DNA of 64,000 nt from Hyalangium ruber (lineage in GTDB: Bacteria > Myxococcota > Myxococcia > Myxococcales > Myxococcaceae). The stretch's first letter is position 1. Every line of letters begins with the position of its first letter. The notes below the pieces were generated by a model. The model was not told the DNA's origin. It saw only the letters and a program-made list of their open reading frames with translations, and did no database searches. The stretch lies in assembly GCF_034259325.1 (NCBI RefSeq), contig NZ_JAXIVS010000012.1:284739-348738 (forward strand), read 5' to 3'. This document shows, piece after piece, positions 1 through 9,962 of the stretch. A program made the translations under genes and the position numbers.

Positions 1-679
1 CGTCCAGCTCGTCTCCCGGCACGCGCACCACGTAGGTGCGGAAGGAGCCGGCGCTGCCCAGCGGCGAATCCGCGGCTTCCACGTGCGTCACCCACACCTC
101 GGGCTTGTTCTCGGCGTCCACCGCCACGCTCACCCCCAGGGGGGACGGCGCGCGCGGCACGCCTTCCGTGGAGCCCGCCACGTTCTGGGTGAGGGACAGC
201 GCGCCCAGGATGCAGTTGCGCGCCTCGCCGCCCTGCGCGCACTTGAGCCCCGTGGCGCCCTCGATGTCGATGGCGTGCAGGTAGTTGTTCTCGGCGCGGG
301 TGGGCACGAAGAGCCGAGGGGCGCTGCCATCCGCCGGCGTCCACAGGTCCATCTCGCCCGCGAAGCTCTCGATCTGCACGTAGGCGTCCGAGCTCACCTT
401 GAGATCGGTGATGTGGAGGGGCTCCTCCGACGCCTGGCCGAGCGCGGGCAAGCCCAGCGCATCGAGGTCGAGCGCCGTGACCGCGCCCGTATCGAAGCAC
501 TTGTCGAAGTTGGCGCTGGCCACGTACAGCGCGCCGTTCGAGCCTTCGGGCGCACCGGGCACGTCCCGGTGGACGATCCCGGTGGGGTAGACGAAACGGT
601 TGGACGGGGGTGGCTGCGGCTCAGTGTCCGCGGCACACCCCGCCCAGACCAGCGCGGCGATAAGGATAAGGGGGCGCAT
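1..679 (-). CDS. Secreted or lipidated protein of unknown function, C-terminus beyond window edge
   Basis: The reading frame opens with ATG at 679 on the minus strand and stays open to base 1, so at least 226 residues are visible and the C-terminus is missing. The N-terminus is a short hydrophobic signal ending in Val-Trp-Ala-Gly-Cys at residues 11-15, which resembles a lipobox although Trp at -3 is atypical. The mature part is rich in Asp/Ala/Val with phrases such as ALYVASANFD and LFVPTRAENN, suggestive of a beta-propeller-like surface lipoprotein, but I do not recognise a named family. No clear Shine-Dalgarno sequence is visible. It lies 91 bases downstream of glyS in the same direction. 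The fold is inference only. Confidence 0.7.
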   Translation of the reverse strand, partial: MRPLILIAALVWAGCAADTEPQPPPSNRFVYPTGIVHRDVPGAPEGSNGALYVASANFDKCFDTGAVTALDLDALGLPALGQASEEPLHITDLKVSSDAYVQIESFAGEMDLWTPADGSAPRLFVPTRAENNYLHAIDIEGATGLKCAQGGEARNCILGALSLTQNVAGSTEGVPRAPSPLGVSVAVDAENKPEVWVTHVEAADSPLGSAGSFRTYVVRVPGDELD

Positions 680-770
680 CAGAGGGGGGCGGAGTGTAGG
701 AACCACCCCTGCCCCGGGCAACTACAAAGGGCTACGGATATTTCCCACCCGCCAGCCCGCCCGCTCTCCC

Positions 771-2876
771 CTAGCTGGCCGCTTCTGCCTGAATCTTCGA
801 GAAGTCGGCCACCTGATTGAACAGGGCGCCAATCTCCACGAGGAACCGGACGCGGTTCTCGCGCAGTTCCTTGTCGTCGGCCATCACCGTCACCTTGTCG
901 AAGAAGGTGTCCACGGCCGGCTTCAACCCGGTGATCTCCTTGAGGGCACCGGAGAAGTCGTCCGCCTTGAGGTACTCGGTCACCTTGCCGCGGGCCTGGG
1001 TGAAGGCGGTGTGGAGGTTGCGCTCGGGGTCGTCCCGGAACTTCTCCGGGTTGGTCTGCCCCTTGGCCACGTCCTTGCCCTGCTTCTCGACGATGTTCAC
1101 CACGCGCTTGAAGGCCACCGCCAGCGGGGTGAAGTCCGCGCGGCCGACGATGGTGCTCAGCGCCTCCAGCCGCTTGCGCGCCGCCACCAGGTCATCGAAG
1201 CCCACCGAGAGCACCGCTTCGACGACGTCCGTCCGGTAGCCCTCCGACCAGAGCGCCTTGAGCCGGCCCCGGAAGAACTCCAGCACCTGCTCGCGCGGCG
1301 AAGCCTCGCCGGGCTTGCGCTTGAGGTTGGCGATCTTCGGCTCCAGCAGCTTGAGCGCCTCGTCCACCGCCGCCGACAGCGAGAAGCGGTAGCCGCGCTC
1401 GAAGACGATGTTGATGACGGCCAGGCACGCGCGGCGCAAGCCGAACGGGTCCGCCGCGCCCGTGGGGCCCTTGCCGATGGCGAAGATGCCGCACAGGGTG
1501 TCCAGGCGGTCCGCCAGGCCGATGAAGGCGCCCGGATCCTGGGTAGGCAGCGCGTCGCTGGCGTTGCGCGGCAGGTAGTGCTCGAAGATGGCCACGGCCA
1601 CCGCCTCCGGCTCTCCGGCGGCGCGGGCGTACTCGCGTCCCATCACGCCCTGCAGCTCGGGGAACTCGCCCACCATGCCGGTGACGAGGTCCGCCTTGGC
1701 CAGCGTGGCCGCCTGCTCGATGGTGGAGCGGTGCTCCGCCTTGCCCGTGCGCTCGGCCAGGAACACGGCCAGGGCGCGGAAGCGGTCCACCTTCTCCGCG
1801 TAGCTGCCGAGCTGGCCCTGCCACACCACGCGGGCGAGCTTCGGCACCCGCTCCACCAGCGGCGTCTTGCGGTCCTCGTCGAAGAAGAAGCGCCCGTCGG
1901 CCAGGCGCGAGCGCAGCACGCGCTCATAGCCGCGCAGGGACAGCGTCTCGTCGCGCACCGGCGTGTTGGACACGGCGATGAACTTCGGCAGCAGCTTGCC
2001 CTTGGCGTCCGTGAGCGAGAAGTAGCGCTGGTGGCTCTTCATCTCCTGCACCAGCACCTCGGGCGGCAGGTCCAGGTGCTTCTCATCGAAGGAGCCCACC
2101 ACGGGGCTGGGCAGCTCCACCAGGTTGGTCACCTGATCCACCAGCGACTCGTCCTGCAGCAGCTGGCCGCCCGTGCTCTTGGCCGCCGCGCCCACCTTCT
2201 CCAGCAGCATCGCGCGCCGCTTGGCGATGTCCGGCACCACGTGCGCCTTCTCCAGCGCCGCCTCGTAGTCCGCCGGGCGGGCCAGCTCGATGGCGCCGGG
2301 CGCCAGGAAGCGGTGGCCGTGCGTGATACGGCCGCTCTTCACGTCGCCGAACACCACCGGCAGCACGTCCGAGCCCAGCAGCGCCACCAGCCACTGCACC
2401 GGCCGCGCGAAGGCCATGTCCACGTCGCCCCAGCGCATGGACTTGCGGAAGTTGATGCCGTGTACCGCCGCGTGCATCGCCTCGGCGAGGATCTCCGCGG
2501 CTGGGCGGCCCTTCTCCTGCACCTTGGCGGACAGGTACTCGCCCTTGGCCGTCTGGGTGCGCCCCAGCTCGCTCACGGGCAGCTTGAGCGATTCGGCGAA
2601 CTTGGTGGCCGCCACCGTGGGCTTGCCCTCCTTGTCGAAGGCCGCCTTCACGCTCGGGCCGAGCTTGTCGCTCGTCACGTCCTCGCCTGCGTCCGCCACG
2701 TCCTTCACCCACACCGCCAGGCGCCGAGGCGTGCCGAACGTACGCACCTCGCCGTGCTTCAGGCGCGCCTCCCCCATCTTGTCGGTGAGCACGCGCTTGA
2801 GGTCGTCCAGCGCGGGGACGATGAACGAAGCCGGGATCTCCTCGGCGCCCACCTCCAGCAGCAGATCACGCGCCAC
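771..2876 (-). CDS. glyS: Glycyl-tRNA synthetase beta subunit
   Basis: 701 residues, the usual length for the beta chain of the bacterial alpha2beta2 glycyl-tRNA synthetase, which with GlyQ charges tRNA-Gly in the cytoplasm. The N-terminus [18 protein letters not shown] is the family signature, and the C-terminal ~100 residues match the DALR anticodon-binding region. The start is GTG at 2876, overlapping the last 11 bases of glyQ, so translation is probably coupled. No frameshift or unusual region was seen. Family assignment is secure. Confidence 0.97.
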   Translation of the reverse strand: MARDLLLEVGAEEIPASFIVPALDDLKRVLTDKMGEARLKHGEVRTFGTPRRLAVWVKDVADAGEDVTSDKLGPSVKAAFDKEGKPTVAATKFAESLKLPVSELGRTQTAKGEYLSAKVQEKGRPAAEILAEAMHAAVHGINFRKSMRWGDVDMAFARPVQWLVALLGSDVLPVVFGDVKSGRITHGHRFLAPGAIELARPADYEAALEKAHVVPDIAKRRAMLLEKVGAAAKSTGGQLLQDESLVDQVTNLVELPSPVVGSFDEKHLDLPPEVLVQEMKSHQRYFSLTDAKGKLLPKFIAVSNTPVRDETLSLRGYERVLRSRLADGRFFFDEDRKTPLVERVPKLARVVWQGQLGSYAEKVDRFRALAVFLAERTGKAEHRSTIEQAATLAKADLVTGMVGEFPELQGVMGREYARAAGEPEAVAVAIFEHYLPRNASDALPTQDPGAFIGLADRLDTLCGIFAIGKGPTGAADPFGLRRACLAVINIVFERGYRFSLSAAVDEALKLLEPKIANLKRKPGEASPREQVLEFFRGRLKALWSEGYRTDVVEAVLSVGFDDLVAARKRLEALSTIVGRADFTPLAVAFKRVVNIVEKQGKDVAKGQTNPEKFRDDPERNLHTAFTQARGKVTEYLKADDFSGALKEITGLKPAVDTFFDKVTVMADDKELRENRVRFLVEIGALFNQVADFSKIQAEAAS

Positions 2877-3858
2877 GGGCCACCTCCCCCTTCTCCGCCT
2901 TCTCCACCGGCTTGTTGAGCTTCACGTGGTTCCAGTAGTCGCTGGCCGGCTTGCCCTCGAGCACCGGGGGCTGCTCCCCCACCGTCCAGGGCGTCTTCAG
3001 CAGCGGATAGCCCAGCCGCTCGCGCATCTGCAGGTAGCCTTCCGCGCACAAGCGCGCGTTGTCACGCACGCGCTTGATGAAGTTGGCGCGCTCCGTCACC
3101 GAGATGGCGCCCCGGGCGTCCAGCAGGTTGAAGGCGTGAGAGCACTTGAGCGCGTAGTCATACGCGGGCAGCGGCAGCTGGCGCTCGATGAGCCGCTTGC
3201 ACTCCTTCTCGTACGCGTCGAACAGCGCGAAGAGCATCTGCGGATCCGACTCGTGGAGGGCGTACTTGCTCATCTCCACCTCGTTGGGGTGGAAGACCTC
3301 GCGGTACTTCACGCCCTTGACCCACTCGAGGTCGAAGACGCTCTCCACGTTCTGCAGGTACGTGCAGAGACGCTCGAGCCCGTAGGTGAGCTCCGCGGCC
3401 ACGGGGCGGCACTCGAAGCCGCCGCACTGCTGGAAGTAGGTGAACTGGGTGACTTCCTGCCCGTCACACCACACCTCCCAGCCCAGGCCCCAGGCGCCCA
3501 GGGTGGGCGACTCCCAATCGTCCTCCACGAAGCGCAGATCGTGGGCATTCGGATCGATGCCGACCAGGCGCATGGACTCCAGGTAGAGCTCCTGCACGTT
3601 CTTCGGCGCGGGCTTGAGGATGACCTGGAACTGGTGGTGCTGGAACAGGCGGTTGGGGTTCTCGCCGAAGCGGCCGTCGGCCGGGCGCCGCGAGGGCTGC
3701 ACGTAGGCCACGTTCCAGGGCTCGGGCCCCAGGGCGCGCAGGAAGGTGGTGGGGGCCATGGTGCCCGCACCGACTTCGAGATCGTACGGCTGGGCGATGA
3801 TGCAGCCTTGGCGGGCCCAGTGATTCTGGAGCGTGAGGATCAGGTCCTGGAAGTACAT
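2866..3858 (-). CDS. glyQ: Glycyl-tRNA synthetase alpha subunit
   Basis: 330 residues, slightly longer than the ~300 of E. coli GlyQ because of a charged C-terminal tail. It carries the catalytic class II core. Diagnostic stretches are [19 protein letters not shown] at the N-terminus, [20 protein letters not shown] and [18 protein letters not shown]. It forms glycyl-adenylate and transfers glycine to tRNA-Gly together with GlyS. ATG at 3858; the 3' end overlaps the GTG start of glyS by 11 bases, giving a glyQ-glyS operon. The gene lies 77 bases downstream of the kinase gene that ends at 3936; hairpins in that gap suggest a separate transcript. Confidence 0.97.
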   Translation of the reverse strand: MYFQDLILTLQNHWARQGCIIAQPYDLEVGAGTMAPTTFLRALGPEPWNVAYVQPSRRPADGRFGENPNRLFQHHQFQVILKPAPKNVQELYLESMRLVGIDPNAHDLRFVEDDWESPTLGAWGLGWEVWCDGQEVTQFTYFQQCGGFECRPVAAELTYGLERLCTYLQNVESVFDLEWVKGVKYREVFHPNEVEMSKYALHESDPQMLFALFDAYEKECKRLIERQLPLPAYDYALKCSHAFNLLDARGAISVTERANFIKRVRDNARLCAEGYLQMRERLGYPLLKTPWTVGEQPPVLEGKPASDYWNHVKLNKPVEKAEKGEVARGA

Positions 3859-3895
3859 GTCGGAGCGTCCTTCGGAAGGGCGAAGGAAAACGCGC

Positions 3896-3937
3896 GGACC
3901 CTAGTGAGGGGGTCCCGGACCGTCAAGGACGACGGTC
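3896..3937 (-). terminator. Two stem-loops after the PEGA kinase gene, candidate terminator
   Basis: Two inverted repeats lie between the kinase stop and glyQ: GACCGTC (918-924 of kb 3) pairing with GACGGTC (931-937), and GGACCC (3896-3901) pairing with GGGTCC (3910-3915). On the minus strand the second stem is followed by GCGCGTTTTCC, a weak U-tract. The first stem overlaps the last two bases of the kinase stop region. Could also be simple secondary structure in GC-rich DNA. Confidence 0.4.
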
Positions 3938-6167
3938 ACTCCGGGTACATCGGCAAGTCCGAAACTCGAATCGTGTACTTGTTGTCCTTCGCCACCCCGA
4001 CAGGCGCCGAGAAGAGCCGGCTGGCGCCCTCCGAATCGATGATGCGCAGCTTGTAGGTGCCCGCCGTGAGGGGGACCTTCTCCAGGGGGGTGGTGCCCAG
4101 CTTGACCTGGCCGTCGAACACCGCCGCCGAGGGCACCGTGCGCAGGGTCAGCAGGCCGATGTTGGCCTTCTTCATGGCCCGGGGGCTGCTGGTGTCGAGC
4201 ACCTCCGCCTCCCCCGAGGGGTCCACCTGCAGGGTGGTCTCCGGCGCGGCCGCCAGCGCGGCCTCCAGGGTCTTGCCCGACGCGGGCGCCTGGGTCCCCG
4301 TGCCCGGCTTTCCAGGCTCGGCCTTCGCTACCGGCGGAGGCTTCGTCTTGGAGGAGCCCGTCTTCGGCGTCGAAGCGCCGGTCTTGGAGCCGCCCGTGCC
4401 GCTGAGCTTCTCCGGCGTCTTGAGATCGACCGGCTCCGAGGGCTCCGCCACCGCCTCCGGCGTCTCCGTTGCGGTGGGTTCGGGCTGCTCGGGCTCCGGG
4501 GTGGGCTCGGGCGGCTTGGCCGCCAGCGGATTGGGCGGAGGCTCCTGGGGAGGCCAGGGCTTCTGCTCGGGCGGCGGCGGTGGCTCCAGATCCAGCTCCG
4601 TCTTCACCCACTTCACCGCGGAGTCGTATCCGGGCTTGAACATGGCCCGTACCGGCTCGAGGTAGAGCAACCCGCCAACCCCCGCCACGACGGCGAGCAG
4701 GATCAGCTTCCCGGCCCAGCCCGACTTCTCCTCGGACGGCTTGGCCACGGCGGCCGGCGTCTCCGCGGGCGTGCGCGGGCGGCTCACGGCGGCCGGCGTC
4801 TCCACGGGCGTGCGCGAGCGGTCCGTTGAGGGGCGCACCACTGGCACGGACTCGCTGGGGCGCCTCGGCGCGGAGCGAGGGGCCCGCGACTGGTACGGCC
4901 GCGTGGTCTGGACGTTCTCGGCTTCCTCCGGCTCGGCGGCCCGAGCGGGCATGCGCGGCCGTCCTCCCTGAGGCGTGGTGGGCGTGGCCGCCTGGGCCGG
5001 ATCGCTTCCGGGCTTGCGCGGGCGGGGGCCCGATGCGGGCGGACGAGAGTGGCCCGCCGAGCCCGGTGCGGAGCGCGGAGGCTTGGACGGCGTCGAAGGC
5101 GTCCTCAGCTGCGCCGTCTGAACGGAATCAACGGGCTCGTCCTGGAGGGCGCCGGCGGCCTCGCTGATGCGCGCGTCGTCGCGGTTGGCGTACTCGAGCA
5201 GCGCGCGGGTCTTCTGGCGCTTGTCCGCGAAGAGCTCCGCCATGAGCGCGCCCATCCGCTCTTCGTCGAAGAGCTCCTCGCCCATGGCCTGCTCGATGGC
5301 CTTGGCCATCTCGCGCCCGGTGGCGAAGCGCTTGGCGCGGTCGCGCGTCAGGGCGCGCATCACCACGGCCTCGAGCGCCTCGGGCACCTGGGCGTTGAGG
5401 GTACGCGGGGGGGGGATCGCCCCTTCCACGATCTGCATCATCATCGCGGCGTCACCGGCGGCGCTGAACAGCCGCTGGTTGCAGAGCATCTCGTGCAGCA
5501 GCACGCCCGCGGAGAACAGGTCGGTGCGCCCGTCGAGCTCGTGGCCCCGGACCTGCTCGGGGGACATGTACCCGCCCGTCCCCTTCACCATGCCCACCGC
5601 CGTGCGGCCCAGGCGCCCCTTGGCCTTGGCGATGCCGAAGTCGATCACCTTCACGCCGCCGTCGTAGGTGACCATGACATTGCGCGGCGACATGTCGCGA
5701 TGCACCACCGCGACGGCGCGGCCCGTCGGATCAACGAAGTGGTGGGCGTAGTTCAGGCCCAGGCACACGTCGCGAATCACTCGGGCGGAGAAGCCCGGGG
5801 GCAGCGGGTCCTGCCGCTTGATGCCGGCCTTCATGAGCTGCTCGATGTTCTGGCCGGCGAGGAACTCCATGGCGAGGTACAGCTCGCCGTCCTCCTCGCC
5901 GAGATCGAACACCTGGCCGATGTTCGCGTGCGAGAAGGCGGCGGTGATGCGCGCCTCATCGAGGAACATCTTCACGAACTCGTCGGTCTTGACGTCCGGC
6001 AGGATCTGCTTGAGCGCGACGTACTTACGGAAGCCTCCCGGCCCCGAGGTGAAGGCCAGGAACAGCTCCGCCATGCCCCCGACGGAGAGCCGTGTGAGGA
6101 TCTGGTACTTCCCGATACGACGCCCACGATCGGGATCGTCGACCGGAGCTCCTGCCTGAATCGCCAT
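3936..6167 (-). CDS. Membrane-anchored Ser/Thr protein kinase with C-terminal PEGA domain
   Basis: 743 residues from ATG at 6167, chosen over a GTG at 6200 because the paralogue next door aligns from this Met. Cytoplasmic kinase domain at about residues 21-300: glycine loop LSVGGMAELFLA, VALK lysine K53, alpha-C glutamate E71, HRD at 156-158, N163 and DFG at 176-178, then GTGGYMSPEQ as the activation-segment end. The usual catalytic-loop lysine (HRDLK) is Ser160, a variant common in myxobacterial kinases. A long Pro/Ser/Arg-rich linker leads to one membrane span near the middle, a second Pro/Glu/Thr-rich stretch, and a PEGA domain at the end. It probably phosphorylates cytoplasmic partners in response to an envelope signal. 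Its first ~330 residues closely match the next kinase gene, so the pair arose by tandem duplication. Confidence 0.93.
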   Translation of the reverse strand: MAIQAGAPVDDPDRGRRIGKYQILTRLSVGGMAELFLAFTSGPGGFRKYVALKQILPDVKTDEFVKMFLDEARITAAFSHANIGQVFDLGEEDGELYLAMEFLAGQNIEQLMKAGIKRQDPLPPGFSARVIRDVCLGLNYAHHFVDPTGRAVAVVHRDMSPRNVMVTYDGGVKVIDFGIAKAKGRLGRTAVGMVKGTGGYMSPEQVRGHELDGRTDLFSAGVLLHEMLCNQRLFSAAGDAAMMMQIVEGAIPPPRTLNAQVPEALEAVVMRALTRDRAKRFATGREMAKAIEQAMGEELFDEERMGALMAELFADKRQKTRALLEYANRDDARISEAAGALQDEPVDSVQTAQLRTPSTPSKPPRSAPGSAGHSRPPASGPRPRKPGSDPAQAATPTTPQGGRPRMPARAAEPEEAENVQTTRPYQSRAPRSAPRRPSESVPVVRPSTDRSRTPVETPAAVSRPRTPAETPAAVAKPSEEKSGWAGKLILLAVVAGVGGLLYLEPVRAMFKPGYDSAVKWVKTELDLEPPPPPEQKPWPPQEPPPNPLAAKPPEPTPEPEQPEPTATETPEAVAEPSEPVDLKTPEKLSGTGGSKTGASTPKTGSSKTKPPPVAKAEPGKPGTGTQAPASGKTLEAALAAAPETTLQVDPSGEAEVLDTSSPRAMKKANIGLLTLRTVPSAAVFDGQVKLGTTPLEKVPLTAGTYKLRIIDSEGASRLFSAPVGVAKDNKYTIRVSDLPMYPE

Positions 6168-6239
6168 GCGCGGCGCCCATGCTACCCGCGCTTCTCCCAC
6201 CCGTCACGGGGGTGATCGCATCCGGGGCTGGCCGGCAGG

Positions 6240-8399
6240 CTACGGCTCGCCTTCGGGAGAAGTCGGAGGAGAGAGCTCCAGCGGCTGGATGGAAGGATCC
6301 ACCTCCGCTGGACCGACGGAGGGCTCCGCGGGCTCCAGCACCTCCTCCTCGACGGGCTTCTTGGCGGGAACCTCGGGTTTCCCTTGAATCGCCGGGGCCT
6401 TGGAGGGCTTCGGGGCAGGCGGCGGCGGGGCGGCGGCCTCCTCGGGGGCCTCGGCGCTCTCCTCGAGCTCCCCGGTCTCCTCCGTTGCCTCCGTCTCCTC
6501 TGGCTTCTTGACGGCAGCGGGGGGCGCCGGCTTCTTCGCGGCGGCGGGCGGGGGTTTCGTCGCGGCCGGCGCGGTGGTGGGAGGCGTGGACGGCTCGGCC
6601 TTCCGGGGCTTGGGAGGCTTCTCCTCGGAAGGCGCCGGCGTCGCGGCATTCACCGGTGCCTGCTCGGGCGCGGGCTCCTCCGGGGCGGCGCTGCCCTCCC
6701 CCGGCGGCGGCGGCTCGTAGGCATCCTGAGAGGGCGCGGCGACTCCCGTGGCGGGCATGGGGCTGGGCGCGGAGGGCTCCGCCTGGGACTCGGAGGTCGC
6801 GGAGAGCCGATCGGACATCCAGGAACCGGCGGAGCTGAACAGCGCGCCCAGCCGGCTCTTCAGTGCCTCGGGCAGGAAGAGAATGACGATGCCCGCGAGG
6901 ACGACGACGAGGATGAGCCACATCCCCCGGCGCGTGGGGCGATCCATGGACTGCAGGGCCTGAGAGACCCTCGAGACGCGGGAGACCTCGGACACCTCCG
7001 AGTCCTCTCGCTCCTCGGACTTCGAGGGCGTGGGAGGCTCCGAGGGGCCGAGGGTGAACACGCCCATTCTCGCGGGTCGTCGGCCCTCGGGCTCAGGGCG
7101 TGCCGCCTTCACCGCGGCGGGGGGAGATACCTGGGTGGCCTCGGCCTCCTCGTCGGGTGTGGGAGGCCTTCGAGAGGGAGCCTCGGGCATCTGTCGACCC
7201 GAGGGAGGCCGTGCCCTCACGGGGCTGGACGGCTCGCCCGCCGCGCCCTGCTTTCGTGGGAAGGGACGAGCGCCCGGAACCGCCTGGCGCGGAGCGGCGG
7301 AGCGAGGAGGCAGCGTCTCCTGGAAGGGCAGCGCGGGCATCGGGTTCGTGGGCTCGATGTCGCTGGGATCCTCCAGGGTGTGCCTGGCGGGGATGGGGTT
7401 CTCCCGCGAGATGCTCTCCTCCTCGTAGTCCAGGAGCGCCAGCGTCTTCTGTCGCTTCTCCGCGAAGAGCGACTGCATCAGCGCGGCGACCGCCTCCTCA
7501 TCGAAGAGCTCCGAGCCCATGGCCTGCTCGATGGCCTTGGCCATCTCGCGTCCCGTGGAGAAGCGCCGCGCCGGGTCCCTGGCCAGGGCGCGCATCACCA
7601 CAGACTCCAGGGCCTCGGAAACCTCGGGGTTGAAGGTACGCGGCGAGGGAGCGTCGGAGTGGGCGATCTGACGCATCATCGCGTCCTCGTCCATGGTGTT
7701 GTACAGCCGCTGGCCGCTCAGCAGCTCGTGCAGCAGCACGCCCGCGCAGAACAAATCGCTGCGTCCGTCGAGCTCCTGGTTGCGCACCTGCTCGGGGGAC
7801 ATGTACCCGCTGGTCCCCTTCACCATTCCCACCGCGGTGCGGTTGAGCCGGCCCCTGGCCTTGGCGATGCCGAAGTCGATCACCTTCACGACACCGTCGT
7901 AGGTGACCATCACATTGCGGGGCGCCAGGTCTCGATGCACCACCGCCACCTTGCGGCCGGAGGGCGCGGTGAAGTGGTGGGCGTAGTGCAGGCCCAGACA
8001 GACGTCGCGGACCACTCTAGCGGCGAACCCGACGGGTACTGGGTTCCCGTAGCTGGAGGCGACCATGACCTGCTCGAGGTTCTGGCCCGGGAGGAACTCC
8101 ATGGCGAGGTACAGCTCGCCGTCCTCCTCGCCCAGCTCGAACACCTGGCCGATGTTCGCGTGCGAGAAGGCGGCGGTGATGCGCGCCTCATCGAGGAACA
8201 TCCGGACGAACTCGTCGGTCTTGACGTCCGGCAGGATCTGCTTGAGGGCAACGAACTTGCGGAAGCCTCCGGGGCCCGAGGTGAAGGCCAGGAACAGCTC
8301 CGCCATGCCCCCGACGGAGTGTCGCGTGAGGATCTCGTACTTGCCGATTTTCCGGCCACGGTAGGGATCAACCCCGCTGGCCTCTGCCTGTCTGGGCAT
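6240..8399 (-). CDS. Membrane-anchored Ser/Thr protein kinase, paralogue of the downstream kinase
   Basis: 719 residues from ATG at 8399. Kinase domain at about residues 21-300 with the glycine loop HSVGGMAELFLA, K53, HRD at 155-157, N162 and DFG at 175-177. The catalytic-loop lysine is replaced by Ala159 (HRDLAPRN). A Pro-rich linker of ~170 residues is followed by one membrane segment (MWLILVVVLAGIVILFLP) and then an Ala/Pro/Glu/Lys-rich low-complexity tail of ~240 residues. Unlike its neighbour there is no PEGA domain at the end. Same strand and 72 bases upstream of the PEGA kinase, so co-transcription is likely. The kinase halves are nearly collinear; the tails have diverged completely, which suggests different localisation or cell-wall contact. 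Substrate unknown. Confidence 0.92.
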   Translation of the reverse strand: MPRQAEASGVDPYRGRKIGKYEILTRHSVGGMAELFLAFTSGPGGFRKFVALKQILPDVKTDEFVRMFLDEARITAAFSHANIGQVFELGEEDGELYLAMEFLPGQNLEQVMVASSYGNPVPVGFAARVVRDVCLGLHYAHHFTAPSGRKVAVVHRDLAPRNVMVTYDGVVKVIDFGIAKARGRLNRTAVGMVKGTSGYMSPEQVRNQELDGRSDLFCAGVLLHELLSGQRLYNTMDEDAMMRQIAHSDAPSPRTFNPEVSEALESVVMRALARDPARRFSTGREMAKAIEQAMGSELFDEEAVAALMQSLFAEKRQKTLALLDYEEESISRENPIPARHTLEDPSDIEPTNPMPALPFQETLPPRSAAPRQAVPGARPFPRKQGAAGEPSSPVRARPPSGRQMPEAPSRRPPTPDEEAEATQVSPPAAVKAARPEPEGRRPARMGVFTLGPSEPPTPSKSEEREDSEVSEVSRVSRVSQALQSMDRPTRRGMWLILVVVLAGIVILFLPEALKSRLGALFSSAGSWMSDRLSATSESQAEPSAPSPMPATGVAAPSQDAYEPPPPGEGSAAPEEPAPEQAPVNAATPAPSEEKPPKPRKAEPSTPPTTAPAATKPPPAAAKKPAPPAAVKKPEETEATEETGELEESAEAPEEAAAPPPPAPKPSKAPAIQGKPEVPAKKPVEEEVLEPAEPSVGPAEVDPSIQPLELSPPTSPEGEP

Positions 8400-8461
8400 G
8401 GGTGGGGCCGCATGCTAGCGGCGCCTCTGGCGCCGGTCACGCCCCCAGGCGCAAAAGCGTC

Positions 8462-9787
8462 TCAGGGGCCCTGGGCCACGCGCTGGTTGAAGACCACGTA
8501 GGGCATCAGGCTCTTGAGCGAGCAGGAGGTCGAGCGGTAGGCGCTGTTGGAGAGGCTGATGAGGGACCAGGTAGCGCTGGCCGCCACCACCTCCTCGGAC
8601 TCTCCGGGATCGAGCGCCACCACGGCGGCGCCAGCGCGGAACTCGGTCCGCAGGAAGGAACGCTTGCCGCATTGGGTGTCCTCGCAGCCGACCGTGCGCG
8701 GCAGCGAAACCACCGTGAAGGGTTGGGTGTCCTCGGCGGCCAGCACCGCACCGAGCTGCCCCGGGTCCGCCGCCAGCAGCAGCATGCCGGTTGAGGCGCG
8801 CAGTGTGAGCGCGCGGTTCTCTGGCAGGGAGGAGGTCGAGGCATCCACCACCCGCACGGCCAGCTGCTCGCCCACCCGGAGGGTGACCGCTGCCTCCGAG
8901 GGGAGCGCGATGGAGACGATGGCCTTGTGCTCCCCGGCGGGTGCGGCCGCGCGGGCGAGTTGGAGCGTCATGGTGCCGTTGGAGTAGCGCACGGACGTCA
9001 GGGTGCCGGTACCGGTGAAGATGCGCCGCCCACCGGTGCCCGTGCTGGTGGCGAAGAAGCCCGGAACGCCCTGCTCCTCGGGCTCCAGGACGCGCACCTG
9101 CCAGGAGCCTCCCACGGCAGGGAACCCATGCGCGGGGCACGTATTGGTACACACGCCGGCCAGGCACACCGTACCGGCCGAGGCACACTCCGAGTCTCGC
9201 GAGCAGGGCGGAGGAGGCGTCGGCCCAACCTCCACCACGCCATCCGCCACCGCGAACTGTTGCAGCACGCAGACCGTCCCATCCTCGGGGAGCGTTCCGG
9301 GCACGGGCGTCAGGCCCTCATTGGGGCCGAGGCCCGGCACCGACGTCGCGTAGCAGAGCTGCAGCCGGAACGTCTCATCGAGGGGAGGGACTTCCTGCTC
9401 CAGGCAGCCCTGCAGCTCTCCGGCGGGGTCGCGGCACGAGGCCGTCTGATCCACCTGCACGAACCCGCTCCAGGTGCGCTCGACGGTCGCGCCCGCGGGG
9501 ATCTTCTGCACCCGGCGGATCGGCTCGGCATCCTGGCAGTTGCACGCGTCGTCACAGATGACGTCGCACGCCAGACACGGGCACGGCGGAGCCTCCACGA
9601 AGCTGAACCACGCATCGCCCACGTGGCGCTGGACGCGCAGCCCCAGCGTGTCGTCGGTGGCATCCACGAAGACAGCCTGGGAGGTCGTGTTGCGGATGCG
9701 GAGCGTGACGGGCGTGGGCAACGCGTCGGGGCCGCACTGGCATCCGGCGGCGACGAGACACAACAGAAGTGCGTGGAGGGGTCTCAT
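8462..9787 (-). CDS. Cys-containing outer-surface lipoprotein, unknown function
   Basis: 441 residues from ATG at 9787; an upstream in-frame start at 9832 is less likely because the signal peptide MRPLHALLLCLVAAGC begins here. The lipobox is Val-Ala-Ala-Gly-Cys with lipidated Cys16. The first third carries closely spaced cysteines (PCPCLACDVICDDACNCQD), and a second Cys cluster (CSRDSECASAGTVCLAGVC) resembles the Cys-rich modules of myxobacterial surface proteins; the C-terminal half is beta-rich. Divergently transcribed from the vWA lipoprotein at 9963. No enzyme family recognised; a structural or adhesive role is a guess. Confidence 0.75.
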   Translation of the reverse strand: MRPLHALLLCLVAAGCQCGPDALPTPVTLRIRNTTSQAVFVDATDDTLGLRVQRHVGDAWFSFVEAPPCPCLACDVICDDACNCQDAEPIRRVQKIPAGATVERTWSGFVQVDQTASCRDPAGELQGCLEQEVPPLDETFRLQLCYATSVPGLGPNEGLTPVPGTLPEDGTVCVLQQFAVADGVVEVGPTPPPPCSRDSECASAGTVCLAGVCTNTCPAHGFPAVGGSWQVRVLEPEEQGVPGFFATSTGTGGRRIFTGTGTLTSVRYSNGTMTLQLARAAAPAGEHKAIVSIALPSEAAVTLRVGEQLAVRVVDASTSSLPENRALTLRASTGMLLLAADPGQLGAVLAAEDTQPFTVVSLPRTVGCEDTQCGKRSFLRTEFRAGAAVVALDPGESEEVVAASATWSLISLSNSAYRSTSCSLKSLMPYVVFNQRVAQGP

Positions 9788-9962
9788 GAACCGGCTCTGC
9801 GGCGCCGCCGTGAACCGGCCTTGTCGCGGCACCGTGGGCGCGGATGATGCCCGGCATGGGTGGAACCCGCAAACCGAACCGCGACTTTTGTGTCACACCG
9901 CCCTCGGATCCGAGTGTCCATGAACTTGCGGCGCCGGAGGGGCTTACGACATTCTCGGCGCC

